Below, piece after piece: positions 1-8,074 of a stretch of DNA of 52,494 nt. The first letter of the stretch is position 1, and every line of letters begins with the position of its first letter. The translations under genes and the position numbers were made by a program. The stretch lies in NCBI RefSeq assembly GCF_020181035.1, contig NZ_JAIQYY010000037.1:1-52494 (forward strand), read 5' to 3'. This DNA is from Streptomyces sp. CoH27. GTDB taxonomy: Bacteria; Actinomycetota; Actinomycetes; Streptomycetales; Streptomycetaceae. The notes beneath the pieces were generated by a model that was given only the letters and a program-made list of their open reading frames with translations, did no database searches and was not told the DNA's origin.

Positions 1-97
1 CGCTGGTGTCGGCGCGGTCGGCGGCGAAGAGCTGGACGCGTCCGGCGGGGATGTCCAGGACGACGGTGATCGGGGCGGCGGTGGCGAACTTCTGCAT
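1..97 (-). CDS. DUF4097 family protein, N-terminal fragment cut by window edge
   Basis: Read on the minus strand from ATG at 97, the 32 visible residues begin MQKFATAAPITVVLDIPAG, which is the usual N-terminus of Streptomyces DUF4097 beta-strand-repeat proteins. A GGAGAG ribosome site sits 7 nt before the ATG. The protein continues beyond position 1, so nothing can be said about its length or C-terminus. The function of this family is unknown; it is predicted to form a surface or cytosolic beta-solenoid-like adhesin fold. Confidence 0.75.
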   Translation of the reverse strand, partial: MQKFATAAPITVVLDIPAGRVQLFAADRADTS

Positions 98-146
98 GAT
101 GCTCTCCGGTGGTTTCGTTCGTCGTTTCTGACATTGGAAACGCTAC

Positions 147-270
147 GTTGCTTTCCGTGGTCTGACAACGCGTTCGTTGCGAGAGATTGGCATCTATGCA
201 GGTCAAGTCAAGGAAATTGTTGCAACGGCCTCGCTGGTAACGCAACGACAAGCGCTTCGTTTGTTGCAAT
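147..270. promoter_or_regulatory. AT-richer intergenic region with repeated GTTGC(A) motifs
   Basis: The gap between the DUF4097 gene and the toxin-antitoxin-like pair is markedly less GC-rich than its surroundings. It carries GTTGC at 147-151 and 176-180, the palindrome GTTGCAAC at 219-226, the inverse CGCAACG near 241-247 and GTTGCAA at 263-269. Such clustering suggests a multi-site operator for one DNA-binding protein, but no regulator can be named. Confidence 0.35.
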
Positions 271-349
271 GGATGAAAAGTGAACGCTATGGCCGCACGA
301 ATACGCCGAGGCCCTGCATCAGTCCTCTACTGGCAGTAGAGTGGTGGGT

Positions 350-616
350 ATGGCGGACGAAACGAGCATCAAGGTCAGTGCGGCCACCCGCGACCGGCTG
401 GCCGCGCTGGCGAGCGAGCAGGGCACCACGATCCGGCAGCTCGTCGAAGAGCTCGCCGAGAGCCGGCCGACCGAGGCCGAGTACGCGGAGCGCGTCGAGC
501 AGGCCCGCGCCGAGCTCGCCTCCGTCCTGGGCACCGTGCCCAGCGAGCAGGCCGAGGCGAAGGCCCGCGGCCTGCTTCAGCGGCTCGGCGCCGGCCAGGA
601 CCCGGCGGCCGCGTAG
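350..616 (+). CDS. Ribbon-helix-helix-like antitoxin candidate
   Basis: An 88-residue acidic protein beginning MADETSIKVSAATRDRLAAL, typical of short actinobacterial RHH/VapB-like antitoxins: an N-terminal beta strand plus helix (residues 3-35) followed by a Glu/Ala-rich helical tail. In-frame GTG codons lie at 341 and 344, but ATG 350 fits the family start. Its stop overlaps the GTG of the next gene (shared base 616), so the two are translationally coupled. The pairing with a small downstream protein supports a toxin-antitoxin role; this is inference. Confidence 0.6.
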   Translation: MADETSIKVSAATRDRLAALASEQGTTIRQLVEELAESRPTEAEYAERVEQARAELASVLGTVPSEQAEAKARGLLQRLGAGQDPAAA

Positions 617-1014
617 TGGGGCAGATCGCGGTCGTCCTGGACCACACCACCGCCACCGCCCTCCACGATCCCAAGGATCCGTACAACGAGGCCGTGGCCG
701 CGTTCTACGTTCAGGCCTCCGGCGGGCTGGGCACCCTGTACGCCCCGGTGCTCTCCCTCACGGCCGGCGACACCGAGCGGCCCGGTCTCCTCGCCTACAT
801 CGACGGGCTGCGGTTCGTCACGGTCGAGCCCTTCGACACGGAGGCCGCGGTCACCGCCACCGGGCTGCTGCGCGCCGGGCACTCCTGGGCGGCCGTCCAC
901 GCCATCCACGCCGCCCGCCCCTCCGCGGACTTTCCCACCGGCCGCTTCCTGCTCACCCTGACGCCCGAGCTGTACGAAGGAACCGGCGTCCAGGCCGTCC
1001 ACCCCGACGAGTAG
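616..1014 (+). CDS. PIN-like toxin candidate partnered with upstream antitoxin
   Basis: A 132-residue protein starting at GTG 616, overlapping the antitoxin stop. The N-terminus (VVLDHTTATAL) resembles the first strand and Asp of a PIN-domain nuclease, but I cannot line up all four acidic residues of VapC enzymes, so the catalytic assignment is tentative. Operon structure (one-base overlap with an RHH-like gene) is the best evidence for a toxin role. It could also be a non-toxic partner of unknown function. The gene ends just before an IS remnant. Confidence 0.45.
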   Translation: MGQIAVVLDHTTATALHDPKDPYNEAVAAFYVQASGGLGTLYAPVLSLTAGDTERPGLLAYIDGLRFVTVEPFDTEAAVTATGLLRAGHSWAAVHAIHAARPSADFPTGRFLLTLTPELYEGTGVQAVHPDE

Positions 1015-1019
1015 GCCCC

Positions 1020-1228
1020 AAGCTTGTCGCCCAGGCCGGTTCGGCGAGGACCTGCTGAAGCAGAAGGGCGTTGATGTGCACGAGCGCGGATCGAAGCAGG
1101 TGCAGGGCGAGTAGGGGTGGGCGTAGGCCCATTCGTCGAGCAGGGCGGTTGAAGCGTTCGGCCTTGCCGTTGGTCTGGGGGCGGTAGGAGCTGTTCCTCC
1201 CATGCCACGGCCGTGCGTCGGCCGGCAC
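1020..1228 (-). pseudogene. IS481-type transposase C-terminal remnant, frameshifted
   Basis: On the minus strand one frame reads SSYRPQTNGKAERFNR, the signature near the end of IS481-type DDE integrases, and then the neighbouring frame continues LLDEWAYAHPYS, as expected for the same protein. A small deletion near 1146-1150 causes the shift. No N-terminal half or start is present, so this is a decayed fragment, probably a relic of a past insertion next to the Lrp gene. Confidence 0.6.
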
Positions 1229-1231
1229 GAG

Positions 1232-2238
1232 CTAACGGCGGCGCATGGGCGGCTTGCCGGCGGCCGGGAGCGGACCGGCCATCTTGAGCGTGCGCAGCAC
1301 GGGCGCGGTCTCCAGGGCGCGGATCGCCTTCAGGGTGCCCAGGCGTTCGGTGAGGTAGCGGTGCAGCGCCGCCGGGTCGGGGCACAGGGCATGGGCGGTG
1401 AGATTGTGGGGGCCGGTGACGGCGGCCACGTAGGCCAGCTCGGGGTGCCGGGCCAGGGTACGGGCGACCTGGTCGAGGTGAGCGGGGGCGACGGCCATCC
1501 ACAGGAGCGCCTGCGTGGCGACGCCCAGCAGGGCGGAGTCGAGTTCGACGTCGAAGAAGAGCCGGCCGTCGGCCCGCAGCTGCTCCAGCCGGCGCGCGAC
1601 GGTGGCGGGTGACCAGCCGGTGGCCGCGGCCAGGCTGCTCAGGCTCGCCCGCCCGTCGCGCTGGAGGGCGGCGAGCAGGTCGGAATCGGCATCGGTGAGA
1701 GCCGCCCCCCAGAAGCGGCGGTGGCAGAAGCCGCCTCGGCTACGGCGGCGCGCAGGCGGCGCTGCTGCGTGGCGTCGAGGGACTGCTGATGGCCGGACCA
1801 GGCGGTGGGCCCACCGAGGTAGGTGTGCAGCACGCAATGTGCGGAGACCGCGGTGATGCCGGCCGTGCGCGGGATGTCGTGCAACAGCAGCGCGTGCCCG
1901 GAGGGCCCGTCGGCGGTGGAGGTGTGCACGATCGCGACGATCTCGGTGCCGCCCGAGGCGAGTTTGACCCAGGAGGTGTCGGCGCGGCGGGCCAGCGCGT
2001 CGGCAAGGTCCTGCGCGACGCGCGGGCCCGTGGCCAGCCGCAGCAGCCACTGGGTGCGGTCGCTGCGCTCCGGCTCGGCCAGGCCGACCACCCGCAGCGC
2101 AGCGCTTGCACACAGCCGCCGGTAGCGGCGGGAGACCGTCTGCGCCGAGACGTCGAGGACGTCGGCGATCGCGCTGAACGGCGCCCGCCCGTCGATGCGC
2201 AGGGCGTGGATGAGACCACGGTCGATGTCGTCCAGCAT
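1232..2238 (-). pseudogene. Two-domain Lrp/AsnC-family regulator broken by a single frameshift
   Basis: The first half (from MLDDIDRGLIHAL at 2238) has an AsnC-type helix-turn-helix (SAIADVLDVSAQTVSRRYRRL) and ligand-binding domain. The second half (from ALTDADSDLLAALQRDG) repeats the HTH plus domain arrangement and ends at 1232. The halves are in different frames: the junction is a run of six G (plus-strand C6) near 1706-1712, where one extra G would restore a continuous protein of about 335 residues. An in-frame upstream ATG at 2268 is possible. It is divergent from an MFS pump, which it probably controlled. Either a real inactivation or a homopolymer sequencing error. Confidence 0.75.
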
Positions 2239-2259
2239 GTGAAAATCATGCACCAGAGA

Positions 2260-2269
2260 CATGCGCATG
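2260..2269. promoter_or_regulatory. Perfect 10-bp palindrome between Lrp and MFS genes
   Basis: CATGCGCATG is a perfect palindrome lying 22 bp before the favoured Lrp start and 66 bp before the divergent MFS start. It is the only obvious symmetric element in this short divergent promoter region, hence a candidate Lrp operator. The length is small enough to arise by chance. Confidence 0.25.
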
Positions 2270-2335
2270 GAATGATTCGGCAATCCAGCTGCCCGAAGTG
2301 GAGGTGTCCCGGCGGCAGGGCGCACTCTCGGGCGC

Positions 2336-3808
2336 ATGTCGTACTCCACCACCCCGCCTCCGCGGCGGCGTTGGGCCGCACTCACCGTGCTGCTGGTCGC
2401 CGAGGCCATGAACCTCCTCGACGCCACCATCATGACCGTCGCCGCCCCTGTGATCCGCGCCGGTCTGGGCGGCCCTGCCTCCAGCATCCAGTGGTTCAGC
2501 GCCGCGTACACCTTGCCGTTCGCCGTCTTCCTGATCACCGGCGGGCGGCTGGGTGACATCGTCGGCCGGCGGCGGGTGTTCCGCCTCGGCATGGCCGGCT
2601 TCGTCCTGGCCTCACTGGGGTGTTCACTCGCACCGTCCACGGCAGCGCTGATCGCCCTGCGGGCGGTGCAGGGCTCGGCGGCAGCACTGATCATCCCGCA
2701 GACCATCGGCATGATCCGCGCCATGTTCACCGGCCCGGCATTGGCCCGGGCCATGGGCACCATCGGACCGGTCATGGGGCTCGCCGCGGTCACCGGCCCG
2801 ATGGTCGGCGGCGCGCTGACCCAAGCGGATGTGCTGGGCTCCTCCTGGCGCGCGGTCTTCCTCGTCAACGTCCCCCTCGGCGCCGCCGTGCTGGCGGCCA
2901 CGCCGCTGCTGCACGAGGACCGTGCCGCGCTCCGGCCGCGACTGGACCACGCCGGCACGCTGCTGGCGGTCCTGGGCAGCAGCTTGCTGGTCTATCCGCT
3001 CATCCAAGGCGGCGCACATGGCTGGCCAGGCTGGTGCTGGGCCATGCTCGCCGCCGGTGGCGCGGTGCTGGCAGGCTTCGCCGCACATCAGCGGCGGCGG
3101 GCCCGCAGCGGCCGCAGCCCGCTCATCGAGCCGGGCCTGTTCGCCGACCGCGGCTTCACCGCCGCACTGGTGTCCAGCGTGCTGTTCTTCGCGGTGGTGG
3201 GCGGCCTGATGCTGGTGGCCGTGCTGCAGATGCAGCTGGGCCTGCACCGCGACGTCCTCTCGGCCGGCTTCACGCTGCTGCCGTGGTCCGCGACGATGGC
3301 GCTGTCGTCCTGGGTCGCCGGCGCCTGGCTCGTACCCCGCTACGGGGCCCGGGTCATGAGCGTCGGCCTGCTGGCCCTGCTCGCCGGAGTCGTATCGGCT
3401 GCCGCCGTGTACGCCACCAGCCCGCCCGCCTCCTACCCCTGGCTGCTGCTGCCCGCGCTGGCCGTGGCCGGGATCGGTCAGGGCCTGTACGCCGTGCCGT
3501 TCTTCACCACCGCCCTGCACCGAGTCCGCCCACACGAGACGGGCTCCGCCGCCGGCCTGCTCAACGCGGTGCAGCAACTCGGCGGCACTCTCGGCGTCGC
3601 CCTGCTCGGCAGCCTCTTCTTCCATGCCGCCGCGCCCGGCGACCCCACCCCGGCCGCTGCCGCGCTCACCGGCGCCCGCAACGCCTTCTGCCTCGCCGCC
3701 GCGCTCATCCTCGGCACCGCGGTGACCACGGCCATGATGCTCCCGCGGCGCCCATCGCGCGGCCAAGGCACGAAGAAACGTGCCTTGGCGCACCCGGACG
3801 GAGCGTAG
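2336..3808 (+). CDS. MFS drug/H+ antiporter, DHA2 (14-TM) type
   Basis: A 490-residue membrane protein. After a short cytoplasmic head it shows the DHA2 motif-1 region LLDATIMTVAAPVI, then WFSAAYTLPFAVFLITGGRLGDIVGRRRVF (motif A, residues about 53-80) and a motif-C-like GLAAVTGPMVGGAL. Around fourteen hydrophobic segments can be counted, ending near residue 470. The family exports antibiotics, dyes or toxic metabolites by proton antiport. No clear ribosome site precedes ATG 2336. The divergent Lrp-type regulator is the likely controller; the substrate is unknown. Confidence 0.85.
   Translation: MSYSTTPPPRRRWAALTVLLVAEAMNLLDATIMTVAAPVIRAGLGGPASSIQWFSAAYTLPFAVFLITGGRLGDIVGRRRVFRLGMAGFVLASLGCSLAPSTAALIALRAVQGSAAALIIPQTIGMIRAMFTGPALARAMGTIGPVMGLAAVTGPMVGGALTQADVLGSSWRAVFLVNVPLGAAVLAATPLLHEDRAALRPRLDHAGTLLAVLGSSLLVYPLIQGGAHGWPGWCWAMLAAGGAVLAGFAAHQRRRARSGRSPLIEPGLFADRGFTAALVSSVLFFAVVGGLMLVAVLQMQLGLHRDVLSAGFTLLPWSATMALSSWVAGAWLVPRYGARVMSVGLLALLAGVVSAAAVYATSPPASYPWLLLPALAVAGIGQGLYAVPFFTTALHRVRPHETGSAAGLLNAVQQLGGTLGVALLGSLFFHAAAPGDPTPAAAALTGARNAFCLAAALILGTAVTTAMMLPRRPSRGQGTKKRALAHPDGA
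3763..3788 (+). terminator. Hairpin overlapping the 3' end of the MFS gene
   Basis: A perfect 10-bp stem (CCAAGGCACG at 3763-3772 and its complement at 3779-3788) with a 6-nt AAGAAA loop sits inside the last codons of the pump, 18 nt before the stop. It probably serves as the transcription terminator. Its position inside the reading frame suggests that the gene's end has drifted into an older terminator. Confidence 0.5.
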
Positions 3809-3842
3809 GTCAGCTATCCATGGTGACCGCCGTCGGCTGGAG

Positions 3843-4535
3843 TCAGAACTCCTGGCGAAAAGCCTTATCGGTGGTTTGTGGTTCCTCGTCTCCCGGTCCG
3901 GCGGCATAGGCCAGCGGGGGTGCGATGGCCTGGGCATCGGCTCCCTCGCCGACCCATAGCCCGATGAAGAGTGCCGCGGTCGCTTCCAGGAGTCCGGCTC
4001 GTTCGAGAGAGCCGCCGGCCACGGGTTCGCAGCCGACATGCCGCACCAACTGGTGTACGAGGGCGAGAGCCGTTTCGTCGTCTCCGCAGACCGGAACGGC
4101 CAGTCGGCGCCCGTCGAAGATGGGCGGCGACATACGCCACACGTCCTCGTGGCAGAGATTGAACGCCTTGACCACATGGGTTCCTGGCGCCGCCGCAGCC
4201 AGTTGCTGTGCGGCCGAGAGGCCGCTCTGTGTCAGCAGCCGGAAGCCCGGGCCGACCGGATTGCAACAGTCGATCAGCACCTTGCCGTCCATGACCGCTC
4301 GTAGTTCCCGCACCACGCTCGTACCCGCGCCGAAGGGCAGCGCGGCCAGCACCACCTGACCGAACTCGGCCGCCGCACGCAGGCTGACAGGCTTCGCACT
4401 GCCCCCGAGGCGCGTCGCGAGTCGCTCCGCCTTGTGCATGTCCCGTCCTCCGACGGCCACGTCGTGCCCGGCCCGGACCCAGTGGGTGGCGAGCGCGTCC
4501 GCCATGTTGCCCGTGCCCAGTACGCCGATTCTCAT
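3843..4535 (-). CDS. NADPH-dependent F420 reductase-like / NAD(P)-binding oxidoreductase
   Basis: A 230-residue Rossmann protein starting MRIGVLGTGNMADALATHW (GxGxxA nucleotide-binding loop, residues 6-12) with a following GGRD motif that favours NADP(H). The pattern, including VVKAFNLCHEDVW near residue 145, is that of the F420-dependent NADP oxidoreductase / NADP oxidoreductase superfamily. ATG 4535 is preferred over upstream codons because GGGAGGAAA lies about 9 nt before it. It is divergent from an HxlR regulator, a common arrangement for redox-stress gene pairs. Substrate not known. Confidence 0.7.
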   Translation of the reverse strand: MRIGVLGTGNMADALATHWVRAGHDVAVGGRDMHKAERLATRLGGSAKPVSLRAAAEFGQVVLAALPFGAGTSVVRELRAVMDGKVLIDCCNPVGPGFRLLTQSGLSAAQQLAAAAPGTHVVKAFNLCHEDVWRMSPPIFDGRRLAVPVCGDDETALALVHQLVRHVGCEPVAGGSLERAGLLEATAALFIGLWVGEGADAQAIAPPLAYAAGPGDEEPQTTDKAFRQEF

Positions 4536-4609
4536 CACGCATTTCCTCCCACGACCTGCTTGGACCATTCGCAACGACGCTAGAGGGCCTGTCGGGCACC
4601 ATTTGGTAC

Positions 4610-4981
4610 GTGACGACCGACGCTTTCCTCGCCGACTGCCGTGCTCGCCTGGCCTTCGACCTCCTGTCCAACACCTGGAACGCCGTGGTGGTCTGGGCCT
4701 TGCGCGACGGTCCCAGACGTCCGGTCGAACTACGCGAGCAGATCGGGGGGATCAGCTCCAAGGTCCTCACTGAGACTCTGCGGCGCTTGCAGTCCAACGG
4801 ACTGGTGGACCGGCGGGCACACCCCGGAGCGCCACCGCGCGTCGACTACCAACTCACCGCGCTGGGCCGGACTTTGTTGGTGCCCATCGACGCAGTCGGA
4901 GCGTGGGCCTTCGAGCATGGCGATGAGGTCATGGCAGCCCAGGAAGCCGGATGCACGGCCGCCCAGTGCCCCTCGGAGTGA
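4610..4981 (+). CDS. HxlR-family winged-helix transcriptional regulator
   Basis: A 123-residue protein. The core LLSNTWNAVVVWALRDGPRRPVEL, then ISSKVLTETLRRLQSNGLVDRR, is the HxlR winged helix (residues about 18-70), ending with the usual GRTLLVPIDAVGAWA helix. Family members sense redox or aldehyde stress, sometimes through a cysteine; here Cys10 and two Cys near the C-terminus are present. GTG 4610 is the start, with no strong ribosome site, so translation may be leaderless. It probably regulates the divergent oxidoreductase 75 bp away. Confidence 0.85.
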   Translation: MTTDAFLADCRARLAFDLLSNTWNAVVVWALRDGPRRPVELREQIGGISSKVLTETLRRLQSNGLVDRRAHPGAPPRVDYQLTALGRTLLVPIDAVGAWAFEHGDEVMAAQEAGCTAAQCPSE

Positions 4982-4984
4982 GCG

Positions 4985-5215
4985 CAGCCGTCGCCGGCAG
5001 ATGAGTGCGCAGCCGAGGGTGAGGAAGGCTTCGTGGATGTCGTCGCGGATCTCCCAGCGGATCCGCGGCGGAACCAGTGCGGGTGGGCGAATGCGCGTTC
5101 CACGACGCATCGTTGGGTGCCCACGCCGGAGCCGTGCTCGGTGCCGCGGCGGGCGATCAGCGGCTTCACGCCGAGGTCCCGGACCAGGCAACCGCCACCG
5201 AGGGTGCCTCGTCAC
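4985..5215 (-). pseudogene. IS5-family transposase C-terminal remnant, frameshifted
   Basis: Minus-strand frames give GGGCLVRDLGVKPLIARRG and CVVERAFAHPHWFRR, then, after a shift near 5075, IRWEIRDDIHEAFLTLGCALI. Together these are the end of an IS5-group DDE transposase, including the Y/W-V-V-E-R catalytic Glu region. There is no N-terminal half and no visible terminal repeats, so it is a dead fragment beside the HxlR gene. The 4982-5374 gap otherwise contains nothing I recognise. Confidence 0.65.
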
Positions 5216-5374
5216 GACCCAGCGCTCACGCACCCGCTGCGCGACCACCCGGCGAGCCCCTGGGCACCTGTGACGCCCGCTAATTCGTTGAGCTCGCACC
5301 TGTGATCGTGTTGGCTATCGGCATCGAACTGTCGGTACCGCTGGTGTCCGCTTGGCTGCAGCAGGGAGTTAAAC

Positions 5375-6256
5375 GTGCAGGACATTGTCGTCGACCCCGG
5401 TGTCCATAATCGGGCAGCCTGGGACAAGTATGTCCAGGAGGGCAACGAGTGGACGAGGCCGGTGAGTACCGAGGAGGTCGAACGCGCCCGCATGGGCGAC
5501 TGGTCGATTGTTCTCATCGGGCGTGAGCCGGTCGACCGCTCCTGGCTGCCGACAGACCTGACCGGCAAGGACGTGTTGTGCCTGGCCGCCGGCGGTGGCC
5601 AGCAGGGGCCGATCCTCGCCGCCGCAGGGGCGCGGGTCACCGTGTTCGACAACTCGCCCCGTCAGCTCGGCCAGGACCAGATGGTGGCGGCGCGCGACGG
5701 ACTTGAGCTGCGCACCGTCCTGGGTGACATGCGCGACCTCAGCGCCTTCGGCAACGCAGCATTCGACGTTGTGTTCCACCCGGTCTCGAACGTATTCGTA
5801 CCCGACGTGGCGCCGGTGTGGCGTGAGTGCTTCCGCATCCTGCGACCGGGCGGAACTCTGCTCGTGGGCTTCCTCAACCCTGATGTGTACTTGTTCGACC
5901 ATGAGGCCCTCGACGAGCGCGGCGAGCTGGTCGTCGTGCACAAGCTGCCCTACAGCGATGTGACGCAGTACTCCGCCGAGGAACGCGCCACGAAGTTCGG
6001 CGCGGATGCCCCTCTTGAATACAGTCACACCCTCACCGAGCAGATCGGCGGGCAACTCGCCGCAGGGTTCGTCCTCACCGGCTTCGCAGAAGCACCGCAC
6101 CAATCCAACGCATCCGCCCCATACATGTCGAACTATTTTGCGACGCTGGCGGTAAAGCCAGGCCGACCCATCCGCGGCGCCGGCCGGGACGGCCACCACA
6201 GACAACCGCCCACGACCAGCCCGAGCACCCGCGACCCCCGACCTAAAGCAGGCTGA
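5375..6256 (+). CDS. Class I SAM-dependent methyltransferase
   Basis: A 293-residue protein with motif I VLCLAAGGGQQGPILAAAG (residues about 68-86), the acidic end of strand 2 (VTVFDNS) and a post-motif LRPGGTLLVGF. This variant of the glycine loop is typical of small-molecule methyltransferases of the UbiE/Methyltransf_11 group. The GTG start has CAGGGAG about 9 nt upstream. The last 14 bp overlap the convergent BtrH-like gene, and the final 30 residues are low-complexity, so the C-terminus may be a read-through extension. Substrate unknown; it is 8.7 kb from the phenazine operon. Confidence 0.75.
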   Translation: MQDIVVDPGVHNRAAWDKYVQEGNEWTRPVSTEEVERARMGDWSIVLIGREPVDRSWLPTDLTGKDVLCLAAGGGQQGPILAAAGARVTVFDNSPRQLGQDQMVAARDGLELRTVLGDMRDLSAFGNAAFDVVFHPVSNVFVPDVAPVWRECFRILRPGGTLLVGFLNPDVYLFDHEALDERGELVVVHKLPYSDVTQYSAEERATKFGADAPLEYSHTLTEQIGGQLAAGFVLTGFAEAPHQSNASAPYMSNYFATLAVKPGRPIRGAGRDGHHRQPPTTSPSTRDPRPKAG

Positions 6257-7235
6257 GTGCCTGCATCGCATCGCGTTCGATGCGCGAGAGCTCGTGGAGG
6301 ATGGAGCCGGCCTGCGTGAGGTTCTTCGCGTCGCCGGATTCGCCTGCTGTCGCGATGAGTGCGGCCACCTGGGTCCAGAGGGCGGCGGCCTCGGTATACA
6401 GGCTGTGGCCGGTGCGCAGGTGGCTGCTGCCGATCAGCTGGGCGCACTCGGCGAGGAAGTCCCGGTAGAGATTGCGGAACAGGGCACCGCCGGTGCCGGC
6501 CCTCTCCATGAGGACGGCGGCCCGTGGCAGGTCCTCCTGCGGATTGTGGCTGCGCTGCAGCCACTTCGGCACGTTCTTGGCGGTCTTCTCGATCCCCCGA
6601 TGGCCCAGGTTCGCGATGGGCGGGTTCAGGAAGGCGTCGGCGCAGGCCTTGATCGCGGGGATGATCCGGTCCTGTGGTGACGTCAGGTTGCTGGGCGCTG
6701 TGATGGTGAAGGAGCGGTGCTTGGCGGTCATGGGGCCGCGCTCGGCTCTGGCCCTGGCCAGGCCGGCGAGGCTGGTCGAGACGGCTCCGCCCTGCGGGTC
6801 GGTGTCCACCAGGTAGGCGTCCTGTTCGTCGTAGCCGTACATGGCCACGACGTGCCCGCCGAAGTGCACCTTGGTGCTGAAGTAGTCCAGGTGGTAGCTG
6901 TCGAGCTGAAGGCCCACCGGACGACCGGCGTCGATGGGTGCCGCCACGTTCTGCCACGCCTTGCGCGGGGAGGTGGTCTCCCTGACCAGCAGCTCAAGCC
7001 CGAGTACGGCGACCAGGTTCCTGGTGAGCTCGAACGGCTTGACCCGGCCTCCCAGGAAGGGAAAAGCCATGCCTTTGCTGTCCCAGTAGATGAAGGACAG
7101 CCCGGAGCCGAGCCCGAACAGCATGGGCTCGGACAAGTCGAGTCCCTCATGCCGCAGCAGCACGCCCAGCGCCGTGGTCTCGCAGTGCTGCATACCGCGG
7201 GCATCGATGCCTTTCACCATGGTCATGCCGGTCAT
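6243..7235 (-). CDS. BtrH N-terminal domain / DUF4872-containing protein
   Basis: A 330-residue protein. The N-terminal part (HCETTALGVLLRHEGLDLSEPMLFGLGSGLSFIYW) carries the conserved Cys18 of the BtrH family, named after the acyltransferase of butirosin biosynthesis that moves an acyl group from carrier protein to the aminoglycoside. A downstream His (HFGGHVVAMYGYD) and Asp complete a papain-like triad region, followed by a DUF4872-type helical half. GGGAGAAG precedes ATG 7235. Many such proteins stand alone in Streptomyces; no carrier protein is nearby, so the substrate is open. Confidence 0.75.
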   Translation of the reverse strand: MTGMTMVKGIDARGMQHCETTALGVLLRHEGLDLSEPMLFGLGSGLSFIYWDSKGMAFPFLGGRVKPFELTRNLVAVLGLELLVRETTSPRKAWQNVAAPIDAGRPVGLQLDSYHLDYFSTKVHFGGHVVAMYGYDEQDAYLVDTDPQGGAVSTSLAGLARARAERGPMTAKHRSFTITAPSNLTSPQDRIIPAIKACADAFLNPPIANLGHRGIEKTAKNVPKWLQRSHNPQEDLPRAAVLMERAGTGGALFRNLYRDFLAECAQLIGSSHLRTGHSLYTEAAALWTQVAALIATAGESGDAKNLTQAGSILHELSRIERDAMQALSLL

Positions 7236-7359
7236 TCTTCTCCCTCACCTGACGACGACGCCCCGGACAGGCCCTGGGCTCCCGTGCGCCGTATGCCGCG
7301 CGGGCGAGGGACCGTACGCGAAGAGCCCTATGTGACACTCCGTAACCGGCCTGGCAGGC

Positions 7360-7416
7360 TCCCTCGTCAGGGAACGGCGGGTCAGTCGAACATGGTTCAA
7401 GCCGGCTGACGAGGGA
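7360..7416. repeat. 11-bp inverted repeat at the end of the YunG gene
   Basis: TCCCTCGTCAG at 7360-7370 is exactly complementary to CTGACGAGGGA at 7406-7416, with 35 nt between. One arm lies within the last codons of the YunG gene and the other in the gap before BtrH. It may be a weak terminator for YunG on the minus strand. Confidence 0.35.
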
Positions 7417-7825
7417 CCGCCGCTGCGGCCGTCGCCTGCTGCCGATCGAGCTTCTCCAGGACGCGGTCGCGGAGCAGCTCGTACTCCTCACGGAGCCTGC
7501 GCCATTCGGTCACCGGCGGGCGGGGAATCACGATGCCTCCGGTGACGATCTCCTCGGGTCCGAACTGCTCGCGGGTGAGGTCGATCTCGATGCCCAGGCC
7601 CAGGCGGTTCCACCAGTGGTAGTCCACGCGCTCTCCGCCGACGTGGACCTCTCCGCGAATCAACTCGCCTCCCAGCAGGTCATTGAGCACCATGGCGGTC
7701 ACCCCGCACTGATCCCGGGCCGGATTGTCCTTGGTCCAGCGCGATCGGTATTCAGGCGTGCACGTCTCGGCACTCCAACTGCTGCGAACGGCTCGTTCGA
7801 TGTCGGTGAGAAGCAACGGTGTCAT
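7397..7825 (-). CDS. YunG-family protein
   Basis: A 142-residue protein starting MTPLLLTDIERAVRSSWSAETC at ATG 7825. The pattern CGVTAMVLNDLLGGELIRGEV (residues about 40-60), then YHWWNRL and IDLTREQF, is diagnostic of the YunG family, a small widespread protein of unknown biochemical role. A conserved Cys, His and Asp are retained, suggestive of a cysteine-peptidase-like fold; that is inference. A longer in-frame reading upstream lacks a good ribosome site. Confidence 0.75.
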   Translation of the reverse strand: MTPLLLTDIERAVRSSWSAETCTPEYRSRWTKDNPARDQCGVTAMVLNDLLGGELIRGEVHVGGERVDYHWWNRLGLGIEIDLTREQFGPEEIVTGGIVIPRPPVTEWRRLREEYELLRDRVLEKLDRQQATAAAAVPRQPA

Positions 7826-8074
7826 GCCGGTGATCCTGCCGGCAGGCACTGACAACGGCCGGACTGACAGACACGGCGACTGCAGGGCCGAGGCGCTCTC
7901 AGCCTGACCCGATCCGCGGATCTGACAATGAGTCATCGGTCCTCCCACCTGCGGATTCGGGTGAAGGCTTCGCACTGGGGCGGCTCTGCGTGGCTGTTTG
8001 ACTTCCCCTGGGCGGGCCCGGAGGCCGAGTCCATCTGACACTACGTCAGCTCACTTGAGTGACGGAGGATTGCT

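Noticed and set aside
2624..4177. Long minus-strand frame opposite the MFS gene
   Set aside because: Antisense of a real membrane-protein gene, with His/Gln/Gly-rich meaningless sequence caused by GC bias.
6243..7235. BtrH-like gene as part of an aminoglycoside cluster
   Set aside because: No carrier protein, glycosyltransferase or cyclitol genes nearby; such stand-alone homologues are common.
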